Positions 1-10,267 of a DNA stretch of 64,000 nt are shown piece by piece. The stretch is from Nissolia schottii (lineage: Eukaryota > Streptophyta > Magnoliopsida > Fabales > Fabaceae), in assembly GCA_003254905.1 (NCBI GenBank), contig QANU01014181.1:242683-306682 (forward strand). Direction: 5' to 3'. Numbering within the stretch: position 1 is the stretch's first letter; each line of letters begins with the position of its first letter. The notes beneath the pieces were generated by a model that was not told the DNA's origin, searched no databases, and worked only from the letters and a program-made list of their open reading frames with translations. The position numbers and the translations under genes were made by a program.

Positions 1-745
1 GGCAACCACAATTGCCACATGTTGGGTTTGCCAGAGCTTCCTTCATCATGCTGTTCTCAGCTATGAGCCTCTCCTTCTCCTGCTTAAGAAGGTGGTTCTC
101 CTGGCGATCAACTTGGGTCTGAATACAAGAAAACCAATTCAGCTTATTTGCCAAAATAATCACTTTTTATTGGCTGAAATAATCAGTTTTGTATATTTGC
201 ATAAATCTTTAAAAATGATCAGAATCTCAAAAAATCAATTTTTTAATCACTTTTTTTAAAGTTTAAACAAAATGCACTGAATACTAATGCATTCCAGCTC
301 ACCTTCAATTGGGTTCGGCGATTCTGAAACCAGAACTTGACTTGCTTATTCTCCAAGTTAAGCCTCCTACTAAGGTCTGCTCTTTGCTTCTCATCAGGAT
401 GATTGTTCTCCTTGAAGAAACTGAAGCAATAAGAGCAAAATACCAACATAAGGATCGACATTAACACACAACTCAAACAATAATAATCAAATTTTTAAGA
501 AAAAGAATGTCGTAAAAGCCACCATACCCTTCGAGCTCCTGAATTTGGTGAGGAGTGTGCCTATGGTACTTCTTCTTCCTCTGTGGCTGATCATCAGCAG
601 CATCTTGATCATCACCAGATGCACCATCAAAATTATCGCTTCCGGACCGGCTTTCATATTCATCATCCCTAGCCCTCCCCTGCAAACCAGCATCAAAGTG
701 TTCCCCAATAAAACCCATTTCACTGTGGCCCTCCATTTCCCTCAG
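1..745 (-). CDS. HD-Zip class IV homeodomain transcription factor, 5' exons only (gene runs off the left edge)
   Basis: Three coding exons read leftwards: 528-745, 303-420 and 1-118, each joined at consistent GT-AG sites and in phase. The preferred start is the ATG at 736-734 (MEGHSEMGF...), just inside an exon whose acceptor CTGCAG ends at 746. An acidic Ser/Asp-rich stretch ([20 protein letters not shown]) precedes a basic [17 protein letters not shown] segment that opens the homeodomain. The second exon carries helix 3 with [14 protein letters not shown]. The third begins the leucine-zipper-like coil ([17 protein letters not shown]) and stops at NPTCGNCG, the zipper-loop-zipper cysteine motif typical of class IV. 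Family members are nuclear regulators of epidermal cell identity and bind L1-box-like sites. The START domain expected downstream is outside the window. The N-terminus resembles the ANTHOCYANINLESS2/HDG group, but I cannot assign the paralogue. Confidence 0.93.
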
Positions 746-771
746 CTGCAGAATAGTCCCATTAGCAACAA

Positions 772-772
772 A

Positions 773-816
<44 letters not shown>

Positions 817-832
817 GCAACAACAGCAATTT
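772..832. repeat. (CAA)n microsatellite
   Basis: About 20 CAA/CAG triplets on the plus strand. On the minus strand they read (TTG)n and sit just upstream of the acceptor at 746, acting as a pyrimidine-poor, T-rich intron end. The poly-Leu reading on the minus strand and the poly-Gln reading on the plus strand are therefore probably not protein. Confidence 0.8.
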
Positions 833-867
833 AACAATTAAGATGCACAATTCACAATCAATAAGGG

Positions 868-985
868 TCTATTTGGTTTCTGTTGTTATTTCTTCTTTTC
901 GAAAACAATATAATCCCGTGTACTTCACAAAAGCCTAGAGTTAGTTAAAAAATATACCGGAAACAAAAACAGAAACCAAAATATG
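868..985. mobile_element. Small MITE-like inverted repeat in the HD-Zip leader
   Basis: TATTTGGTTTCTGTT at 871-885 is mirrored by AACAGAAACCAAAATA at 967-982. A short A/T-rich body lies between them. The 'TTTGGTTTC' end type recurs in other small elements of this window (53912-54050, 50676-50900). No target duplication was resolved. Confidence 0.4.
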
Positions 986-2514
986 CTATAAAAAAAAAAA
1001 AGCAAACAAATAGAACTCGATACACAAAGATGGGGCATACAGTGGGGAAACACAAGGCAGATAAACTTTGCTTTGAAATGGAAATGGGAGCAGGAGAATG
1101 AAGAGGTGGCTCAAAAATGGAAAAACCAACCATGAAGTTGTAGTCCTTTTGGAGAATTATCAGCCACAACCCTTGCAGTTCCCACTTTTCGCTGCTAAAT
1201 CAAACCCTCAAAACCCCACAAAAAAGTCTTCAAAAAAAAAAAATCATGGACCCCCTTTTCCTCTCATTATTTCCCAAAAAAGTTTCAATGTACCAAGTAC
1301 TCTCTATTCTCTAATTCCTTTTATCTCACTCTTCTGTTCTCTCAGGTTGTTTTCCGAAATTGTCACTATCATCTAGCCAATGCAACTTTTTCCCAGTTTT
1401 GGTTCATTTACTCATCTTTTGACCTTAAAACCAGATTGAACCAAACAAATAACTGAAAAGATGTTGAGAACCAAAAAAAAGGTGCTTCCTTTTGTCAAAG
1501 GGGGAAGCAGAGGACAAAGAAAAAATCCCATTTTTTCTGGTCAAATGTCCACACCTTCCTCTCACGTTTGTAACCCCTCTAAAGCAGAAAGAAAAACAAC
1601 GTTACAACAGTGACAAATAATTAAGAGGGGAATGGCCCCCAATCTTTTCTGTATTGTCACAAGTGACCCAATTCTTTTTGTCTGCATTGAAAATTCTCAA
1701 AGCAGAAAACCCAAAATTGTCTACTCTAAAAAGTTATTGCAGAATAATAAAAAATGATATAAAAATGATAGCTTTTTTTCTTTAAAAAAAAAAAAAAAAG
1801 AAAGGAAGAAAGAAAGAAAGAAAGACAAAAACAAAACATATCTCACATGAATGATCCTCATATCATACTCACACTGAGCACCGACTTTTCAAATACATAA
1901 TTTAGGCCAAGAAAAACAGCTGACACAATGATAAGCATTAAAAAAGGGAGAAAAGTTGTAGAAAACAAGACTCGCCTTTTAGTTTTGACAGTGAACTAAG
2001 TGAAAAGGCAAGAAAGCAATGTCGTTTTTTCTCTTTCAATTCTATATTTTTCTTCAGATCTTTCCTCAATTCCTGCTGACTCTGGTTTCTGTGGAAGAGC
2101 AATCACAAATAGCATTATATAGGCAATTATTATATATATGAAAAATAAATCAACCACAAAAGAATAATAGTAATCAAAATTAGTCAATGTCTTAAGTGAC
2201 TCAACAAGGATTCAATAGTATAATAATCATAAATAGGTCAATGGCTTCCACTCCTAGAAAAAATTGTTTACTCCAAATCAAACCCCACATGAAAAAAATA
2301 ATAATTGATAATTAATAATAATTATAAAAAAATAAGTGAAGATTGACCTTTTTAATCAAAATCCAAAACTCATTTGTGAGAAACCAGTGCCTCCCAATTG
2401 GCTTCTTCTTCTTACCTCAGTCAAACTTTTTTTTTTTTCTCTCTCTAAATCTTCTGTAGTTCTTCAGTTTCTCTCTCTTACGTTTGTGGTGAGAATTTAG
2501 AGCAACGTACATAT

Positions 2515-2700
2515 AGGCACATGAGGGAGAGTGATAGGTGTGTGGGGCCCACGCTGTATCCGCCCGCACTTTCCCAGCGCGTGGGAGAAACGCGCGTGTG
2601 ACTTGTCTGTGCTTGCCTTGTCTTCCTAGGACGATGATCCCATGTGTGCCGGACCACGGTAGTACCATGAAGCCGACATATATTGTCCAATGAGAATGTA
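2515..2700 (-). promoter_or_regulatory. GC-rich promoter-like island, probably for the HD-Zip IV gene
   Basis: A sharp rise in GC within AT-rich DNA. It holds GGGGCCCAC (TCP/site II-type), two CGCG-containing blocks (CAGCGCGTGGGA, AACGCGCGTGTG) and CCACGG. It lies about 1.8 kb from the HD-Zip start codon, which fits a long spliced leader. Regulation is inferred only from motif content. Confidence 0.4.
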
Positions 2701-4307
2701 AACGCTGCTACGTGTATGAGGGTAATAAGGTCATTTCGGTCATGTCTTAGTTGTCATTGGCGTGACCATGGTATTAATGTGGCAAATCCAAATTAATAAA
2801 AAAATCGGATTTTGCTTTCCCTTTTTTGCAAAATGGGAAAACAAAGAAAGATTATGGACCACGGTTTTTTTAATCTCTGGTGCGAATTAGAATCTTCTTT
2901 TACTATATTTAAGCTTGAGGGTTAAAAGGAAACAAAATCACAAATATCACCTTTGTTTTTTCTTTTTTTGGGTCTTATCCGTTGAAAAAACACGTATTTC
3001 TAAAAAGAAAAATTAAACATTTCTAAGAAGGTAATTAAGAGAAAATTTGACTTCACCTGTTTATGAAACGTCTATGACCAGACAACTTATATGAAATTGT
3101 TCATGAACGTACCGGCCTTTCAGAGTAAAAGGTGAAACTACTACTAGTTTTTGGGAAAAAAAAATCATTTAATGTTAGTCTAATGGAAAAAAAATGTTTT
3201 CTTTTACCATTATTATTCAATTATGTGTTTTTATATTATTAAAAAGATATGTATCAAAAAATATATTATTTAAAAATGAAGGAACCATTGACACGTATAT
3301 AAGATTTGACAGGATTATACTTTTAATAAATTTTTAAGAAATATAACTTTAATAATCTTACCGTTAAATTATAACTATACATCTAATAATTTGTGCCAAA
3401 ATTTATAAAAATTAGATATCAATAAACATCTCATAAATAGTTCACATTTGTATAAAAAAAATGAATATATAGTAAGTTAATTTTTTTTATTAAAAAAGGT
3501 GTAGTAAATTATTTATGATCAATTATTTTATAAACATATACAAATAGATTAATTTTTATGTATTATTTATTCTATCATTCAATTATGTGTTATAATTTAT
3601 AAGATTTTTGAAATAGTGAATGGAAGACTTAACCACTTTAACTTTAATGATAGCACATGATTAAATAATATAATTCTCCATGCATAAAAATTACCTTCTT
3701 GCAAAAATTAGTTATTTAAGATTGTCAATGATATTCATAACTAAGATTGAATAAAAAAAAATCATAACTAAGATTTTTGGTCAAAAGAGTAACGTCATTT
3801 CATATTTATTTCTATTGAAGAACCTCTGACTATTCTTTAAACGAATTACAACCAATATCTATGATTTTTTTTTTATAAACAAAGTTTAAGTGGTGGTAAG
3901 CACCAATAGCAATATTTATGGATTGTCAAAATAAATCACATCTTTACAATAAATAATTTATTTTTTGATCTAATTAAATAATCCAACAAATCATTCCAAA
4001 CATGACAGTTCAATCTATATCCACCATGCCCACATTATTGTTCAAATCTATTTAACGCGACTAAACAATATTATTATTGATTGGTATATCATTCTCAACC
4101 CTCATAAATCAACGCATGACAATCATCAATTCTTGTCTCATTTTTAATAAAAGAACTGAAAATTGAAGAAAAAAAAGTTCAATTAAAAGAAATAAATATG
4201 AGAGAAGTATATATTTTCTCATTTTTACTCTTGCCAAAAAATCTAAATAAAAGTCATTATATAAAAAAAATGATTAAGCATTTACGATCAAAATTCAACA
4301 TACATAC

Positions 4308-4338
<31 letters not shown>

Positions 4339-5450
4339 CAAAAATGTTACATGTACACCCAATTTCATACACTCATACATACCCCATTAATAATGCACAA
4401 ACTTTATTTTCACGAGTGCACAAACATTAAAAACTTGTAAATGATACTCTCAACTATACTTAATTAAGTGTACAAACATTACATGTGTTAAAACACAAAC
4501 TTTATGTATATAAGTACGAGGTGTATGTATGGTGTATGATTTTTGATGTACGTGTAGCAGGACTCATGTATTTATTGGTGATTTTGTATGGTCTACATAT
4601 ACACACACGACATATTATTTATTATAGTATTCTTTTTAATGGGAGTTTTAATTTTTTATGTATTATTTATTCTATTAATGAGAGTAATCCGTATATGAGT
4701 TATATCAGGCGCATCACAAAACTGGTGCACCAGAAGCAGAGGAGTAAAACTCTCTGGCTAACTACCCGGCCATAACAGCTTCTTACGGTTTTAACAATCA
4801 TTCATCCTCTCCCATACTTGCTATAGAACGCGCGTGAGGATCGCTCATTAAAACAAATCGGCAAATAATCAAAGGAAAAAAGATAAAGCATACAATATTA
4901 GTAAAATAATCAAAATGGGCAAACTAGGCTAATTAAGAGGCACTGAATCACGGCTTATAGCAAATTGTGACCATCATCTCATCTAAAAATAATAAAACGT
5001 AACGAGAATTAATTAATTGAAAAAAATGAAGTACAAGAATCATGAGTGAAACAAAAAATTTAAATTTACGTAAGAGTTTTGCAAGCCATATTAACTAAGT
5101 ATTAATATGCCTCGATCACTTGCTTCGGCTATGGTGGTTAGCTTATACGCATGCTACTGGCTGCTTTCCTGTTCGAGACATGAGAGGCTTTCAACAAGCC
5201 CATAAGTAAGTATTAATATTGTAAATTACGTAATTATTGAGATTAGTTTTTTTTTTTTTAAGTGTTACATAATAATTTAAAATTTTATTTTATTTTTATA
5301 TCTCTACCCACAATCATGGAGAGCAGCTGGTCAAGACCCAAAATAATCGGGTCCAAGTACATCAGAAACAGTGATATCAAAGGAAAAATATAAAACATGC
5401 AGCATTAATAAAATAATTTTTTAAAAAAAAACTCAGCTGCTGAAGCAGCA
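2700..5450. other. AT-rich intergenic DNA, no gene recognised
   Basis: Open frames here (for example 4198-4440 and 4485-4775) have low-complexity or unstructured translations and no recognisable domain. A (TA)n/(CATA)n microsatellite sits near 4302-4338. A moderately GC-rich scrap at 4700-4850 matches no family I know. Confidence 0.6.
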
Positions 5451-5451
5451 C

Positions 5452-6011
5452 TGTTGGATGATAATTCCAAAGTCATTTGAGGAGCATATGACTTTGGAAT
5501 TCCAGCACATGTAAATTAGGAATCAAGTTAGTTCTAGTTTGTGAATTAGATGAAGTTAGATTAATTTGTTAAGGTCTGTTAGTTATGACTTGGCAAACAA
5601 GCAACTTGTAACTCTCCTCTCAATCTCACTTTTATAAGTTACTTCAATCATGAATGGAAACCAGAGATTCTTATTATAATTTTTCATATGGTTTCAGTTG
5701 ATTTTTCTTTTAAGCTTCTCTAAGTTCTCTCTCAAACTCAAATCGCACTCTAAGCTTTTCTAAGCTTTATGGTTTTCTTCAATGGCGGCCTGGTGCCGGC
5801 AAATGATCCGTCACATTCTTACTATGTTCATCCAAGTAAAAACTTTGCATTGGTGTTGGTTTCAGTTCCATTGGATAGAATCAATTACCACAATTAGTCA
5901 CAAGCCATCTAGATAACACTCATCTCAAAAAATAAAATGGATTTGTTGATGGATCTTTGTCTTCACTTTTGATTGAAGATCCTCACATGACTTTGGAATT
6001 ATCATCCAATA
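5452..6011 (+). mobile_element. Truncated Copia retrotransposon: LTR, primer site, gag start, then an inverted LTR end
   Basis: The left end starts TGTTGGATGATAATTCC, an LTR-type TG start. TGGTTTCAG at 5689-5697 resembles the initiator-tRNA primer site. A gag reading begins at ATG 5769 (MVFFNGGLVPANDPSHSYY...) and contains FALVLVSVPLDRINYHN, the N-terminal Copia gag signature. One base is missing near 5938, because the expected GFVDGS block is readable only in the next frame, and an internal stop follows YHN. The piece ends at 5980-6011 with a reverse complement of the first 32 LTR bases (two mismatches), so the remnant looks like a 560-bp inverted-repeat element. It is not functional. Confidence 0.75.
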
Positions 6012-7365
6012 GAAAAAACAAAAAAACAAAAAAAAGGTGCCTCAAATATTTAACTAAAAAATATTTATTAATTATTCCAAAATAGTTGAAACACCTCGAT
6101 CCAAGTCAAGACTTTTAAAAACTAAACCATACAAGTCATAAAGTTCCTCAACCCCATGAGAGATAAAGAAAAATAGAGACTTCTATTTTGGAAAATAAAA
6201 TAAAGAAGAACAAAAAATGAGATAAAATAAAAGAGAGAAAGTCACTCTTTTTTTGTTTCTCAAAATATTTACCGTTAAAAGTAATGACTAATTTCTTGAC
6301 GCACTGTAAATTCGTTTAAAACGATAGACATTATCCATGAGTTTTTAAATTACTTCATATTCAAAATTAGGATTAAACTCTTCATACTTAGTCAAGGAAG
6401 AAGATGAGCCTTAGGCGCGAAGAGAGAATTCAAAAAATTGAGGGGAGGGCTTAGTATCTAAAATGGGTACACCATGCTAAAAAAATAAAAAGGAAAAGAG
6501 GAAGATTTGAGATGGGGCCCACCTACGCCTCAGGCCCACTCTAGACTTCTTGACATGTGAAATGTTGTTGGCTACGATGAAAAAGGCCCAGTTACTAGGT
6601 GGACTAATAAGTGGGCTACCACTAAGAGGTTGGTCCAGATTAGCCCAAGAAAGTTATGATCCACTGTAGGGTAACTCCTGTAATAAACAATTTATTATTT
6701 ACCATGTCAGTGATGTTTAAGAATCTTAATTTTTAGCCTACTAATCTTTTTAATTATCTTTAATTATACATTTGTCAAAATCTCAAACAAATTTTGACAA
6801 ATATATTGTTAAAAATGATTAAGAGAATTAACAGGTTTAACGTTAGGACTCAAACATTTATCTCTACCATGTTGCTCTAAGATGTGAGAAAGAAATCTTG
6901 ATCTTCTTAGCATTTTTACTTCTAAACATTCTCAAAATTTTTGTATTAGCTTAACCAAAAATATCATTAAAAGAATGGTTTAACTGCAAAATGTACCTTT
7001 AATGTAATATATGTCATTTGATTATATATTGTTAAATTATTACATGTGAGATCTTTAAATTAGCGAGTGTAATACTCAACTGCTTGTTATGATGTGAGAT
7101 TGACACAACGCGATTAGATTCTATTTACATTTTTGTTTACATGAACGATACATCATGATTCACAAATAAATTCTTAAAAAAATTAGTAATTCGCATGTCA
7201 AAGTTTAAAATAAATATATATTTGATTTGGCAATTAAGTGTGAAGTATCCATTATTTTTCCCCTCCATTTACTCTCAGTTATCCTTTTCTATTCTAGTTT
7301 TGTTTTGGATCGGTAGAATGAAAAAAAAAAAAAAAACCTCAAGAACGGTTTCATTGAGAATGGAT
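6012..7365. other. Intergenic DNA with a cluster of GGCCCA motifs
   Basis: No coding region was recognised. Between 6510 and 6660 there are several site II-type motifs (GGGCCCAC, AGGCCCAC, GGCCCAG, TGGGCT). They are typical of plant housekeeping promoters, but no gene follows at a convincing distance, so this may be a promoter relic. Confidence 0.4.
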
Positions 7366-7371
7366 TTTTTT

Positions 7372-7660
7372 ATGACCTCCCTCCTCAAGGATTTTCATGT
7401 GTTAATTGATTCAGCCTTGGTGTTTTGTGATTCTCAAGCTGTCACACACACAGCTTCCAATCCTACCTATCATGAGAGGACAAACCGTGTTGAAATGGAT
7501 TGTCATTTCATAAGGAAAAAGGTGAATAATTGCACCATCAAACTCATCCTTGTCAGAACTCAGCACTAACTAAGCTGATTTACTAAGCAAAGCTCTCCAT
7601 CCGCAACAATTCAAGTTTCAGCTTTCTAAGATGGGTGTTCAAAATATCTACCATTCATCT
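7372..7660 (+). pseudogene. Copia polyprotein 3' end (RNase H region), broken
   Basis: The reading LLKDFHVLIDSALVFCDSQA followed by SNPTYHERTNRVEMDCHFIR is the RNase H part of a Copia pol. It includes the CD-Q-A and HERT--VE-DCHF-R blocks. After a stop at 7567 a second frame continues with ADLLSKALHPQQFKFQLSKM and GVQNIYHSS before a terminator. The integrase and most of the reverse transcriptase are absent. The frame change shows it is dead. Confidence 0.8.
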
Positions 7661-7800
7661 TGAGGGGGGAATATTAAAGAATATTAGTACTTGTATTAAT
7701 TCTATAGTCCATTTTATATAATACACATAGCTCCTGTATAGGACGTGTGTAGCTCATGTATGTATAACTGTAATGTCAATTGCAAGTTAATTTGATATTA
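7660..7800 (+). mobile_element. Copia polypurine tract and start of 3' LTR
   Basis: Directly after the pol stop comes the purine run GAGGGGGGAA, the usual plus-strand primer. AT-rich sequence with a TATA-like block (TTTTATATAATACAC) follows, as expected at an LTR start. The first dinucleotide is not TG, so the LTR edge is either mutated or misplaced. The right end of the LTR was not found. Confidence 0.5.
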
Positions 7801-8809
7801 TGTTTGTTATTGCAGCTGATGACTCGGTTTCAACTATCAAATTGGGTCGTTAGTTTTCCGGCATGGGTTGGCTACCCACTTTATGTCCCACCACCTCCCA
7901 CATCACACCTCCCTTCTCTTAGTTTTGCTCTTTTCCTACAAGCTAAACATACATTTTTTTTTCTCTCCATATTTTCCGCTGCTCTCCTTATTATTCATGA
8001 GTTGGTGGCTATAATCAGGCTTCTAGAGTAAAATTTATGAGGAAAGGTTGCCTTAATTTGTGAGATTGACTGATTGTGGTGCGAAAAAGTCTATATGTGT
8101 CAAGGATAAGAGCATCTCGCTTCTTCATGGACTCTTGGGCAAGAACCCTACTTTGTTAGAGAGACATTCATGACATATTTTTGTGGGTTCAAACAGATTG
8201 TGAGCTCCCCCAAATCTTTCAAATATTTTTCCTTAGGCCTCTTTGTACATAATCCAAAGACTTGTGATAAAGACATCATTCATTTTTTTTAAGATAAAGA
8301 TGTCATCCTTACATCCTTTGTTTTTGAGTCTAGAATTTATTACAAACTTACATTCTCTTCTTTATTATGATGATTAATCATCCTTAATCCTTTATTGAAC
8401 TTGACCATAATATTTTACATGAAATCAATTTCTCAATCTTTCTTTCTTACGTTATGCAAAAGAAATTAGAATTTTACATACGTCCGATATAAAGCCTCAA
8501 CTTTTGGGTTAATAATGCAAATTTACGCATAATTATGTAATATAAAAAATTATCAGGTAGAAAAAAATGCGTCCAATTACTACATGTTTGTTGTAATTAG
8601 GATGACGTAGTTGCTTCGATTGGACTAATGCAGCGAATCTTTGTAATTATTTAAAATAAGATTATTTTTAAAGTGAGAAAATATAATAAAATCATTCAAT
8701 TAAGTTAACAAAATGTAGTGTGTTACTTCCATTTGTGCTACTTTAAAGTTTATGGAGAAACTTACTCAAGAGGTGTTTCTCCTACAATTAATACTTGCTT
8801 GATGAGATG
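7801..8809. other. Intergenic DNA, no gene recognised
   Basis: AT-rich. An 83-codon frame at 7780-8031 has no recognisable domain. Nothing else was seen. Confidence 0.5.
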
Positions 8810-9015
8810 AACTCAAGAGACAACTACGTGGCTTTCTCCGAAAGCGGAAAACCGGGCCACCGCGTGTGTGCCACGGTCACAATCTGCTGTTCCGTCACGT
8901 ACCTAACTCCTCCAACACTCGACAACGCAATCACCGTTCGCCACGTCATAACTCAAACCCAATGGCAATCACGTGCAGGGTCATGTGGCACCTCCACCCA
9001 ACATAGACAAGGACT
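8810..9015. promoter_or_regulatory. GC island with clustered ACGT cores
   Basis: About 200 bp of clearly higher GC inside AT-rich DNA. ACGT cores occur in CTACGTGG (about 8825), TCACGTAC (about 8895), CCACGTCA (about 8941) and TCACGTGC (about 8969), plus a CCGCGTGTG. Such spacing is seen in bZIP/bHLH-bound promoters. The open frame across it (8795-9046) has no recognised domain. It lies 1.25 kb upstream of the rhomboid gene. Confidence 0.4.
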
Positions 9016-9049
9016 TATTAGCAAACACAAGAAGACTTCTAAGTAATGC

Positions 9050-10267
9050 ATAATCCATCCGTCCATTATTATAGGTTAATTTTAATAAATATCTACGGAT
9101 TAAAGAAATCAATTAATTTATACCTACTTAAAATAAATATTAAGTGTTTATACGAAATTTTTTTAAAAGTTTTTTTTCGTCTCTTACCCTTTTTTTACTT
9201 CAATTCAAATAAATAGTGAAAGAGAGTGTTCATGTATCAATTAATACAATAATAAAAATCATAAAATATTTTTAAAAAATTTAATATTTCATTAATATGA
9301 TAAAATAACAAATAATTTTGAACAAAGTTTTAAGTAAAATATTACATTTAAGGACAAGTATTGCTAACAAGTATTTCAAGGACAATACTTGTTAAGAAGT
9401 TTAAAGTATAAAATTTTACTAATATTTTTAATGAATTTAATGTTTTGTAAATTTAGAATGCTTACTCTTTCAAGAAAACATACTTATGATTTTTCAACAA
9501 ATGCTCTTAATAGCCTTGTTAGTATGATGTTTTAAATACTTAGAGATAGGGGTAAAATATCATGCTAGACACACATATTCATCATTACATGAATTTTTCT
9601 AAAGTTGGGACTTTACTGAAATTACATTCAATGAAAATATATGTGTAAACTATTAAGTTTTATATTACTTAAAAATAATTTTTAAATAATTTTTATAAGT
9701 TTAAGACAAATTTCTTTTACGAACTTGTAGCGTTGAGTTAAATTACTGTATTGCCTTAATATACGAGGGGCTTATCCTAAACTTCATGCAATAGATGGCT
9801 TATCTTGTGTGGGGGTAGGATATTAAGTCTCATATGTTACTTAAAAATGCAACTTAAATTTAAGCTAATTTAAGGTTGAATCATTCTCATGGTCAACATT
9901 GTGTCCCACGCCTAAACCAATACAAATAATGTAACGCTTGAGCATTGGTGGGACACACCAGCACACACATTTCTTAGCAAGCTTTGATATTTACTACTAC
10001 GGCAGTTGCAATTTACAAAAATAACATGAGTTGGCCACCTCCTCCCACTACTTTCCATATGCTTTCTTCACACTCTCTCTCCTTTCTCTCTCCCATTCAT
10101 TCACATTTTCAGAACTGAAGAAGAGGCAATAAAAACCCCCCCTTTCACCAAATCTACCTCCATTTTCTCTCTACAAAGGAAAAAAAAAAAAAAAGACCCT
10201 CTTGAGAAAAAATTGAGACTTCTTTTGGTGTTGTGAGTTTGAGACCTTGAATTGAAAGAAAGACATC
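9050..10267. other. Upstream region and leader of the rhomboid gene
   Basis: AT-rich to about 10020, then a CT-rich stretch (10060-10180) typical of a plant 5' leader. No other gene is visible. Confidence 0.5.

Larger units (their letters stand above)
746..2510 (-). promoter_or_regulatory. Leader/5' intron zone of the HD-Zip IV gene
   Basis: No coding exon is visible here on either strand. The polypyrimidine-plus-AG acceptor ending at 746 implies that the leader is spliced, so the transcription start lies somewhere to the right. Several A-rich and (AAAG)n stretches occur (1780-1830). The exact first exon cannot be placed from sequence alone. Confidence 0.4.

Noticed and set aside
545-841. 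Plus-strand open frame with poly-Gln tail opposite the HD-Zip exon
   Set aside because: It is the complement of the HD-Zip coding exon plus the CAA microsatellite and has no domain of its own.
4700-4850. Possible tRNA-like or small-RNA gene in the moderately GC-rich scrap
   Set aside because: No cloverleaf, A/B box pair or terminator could be drawn.
8795-9046. 83-codon frame in the GC island as a small gene
   Set aside because: No domain, no visible splice partners and no conserved start context; the frame is probably due to high GC.
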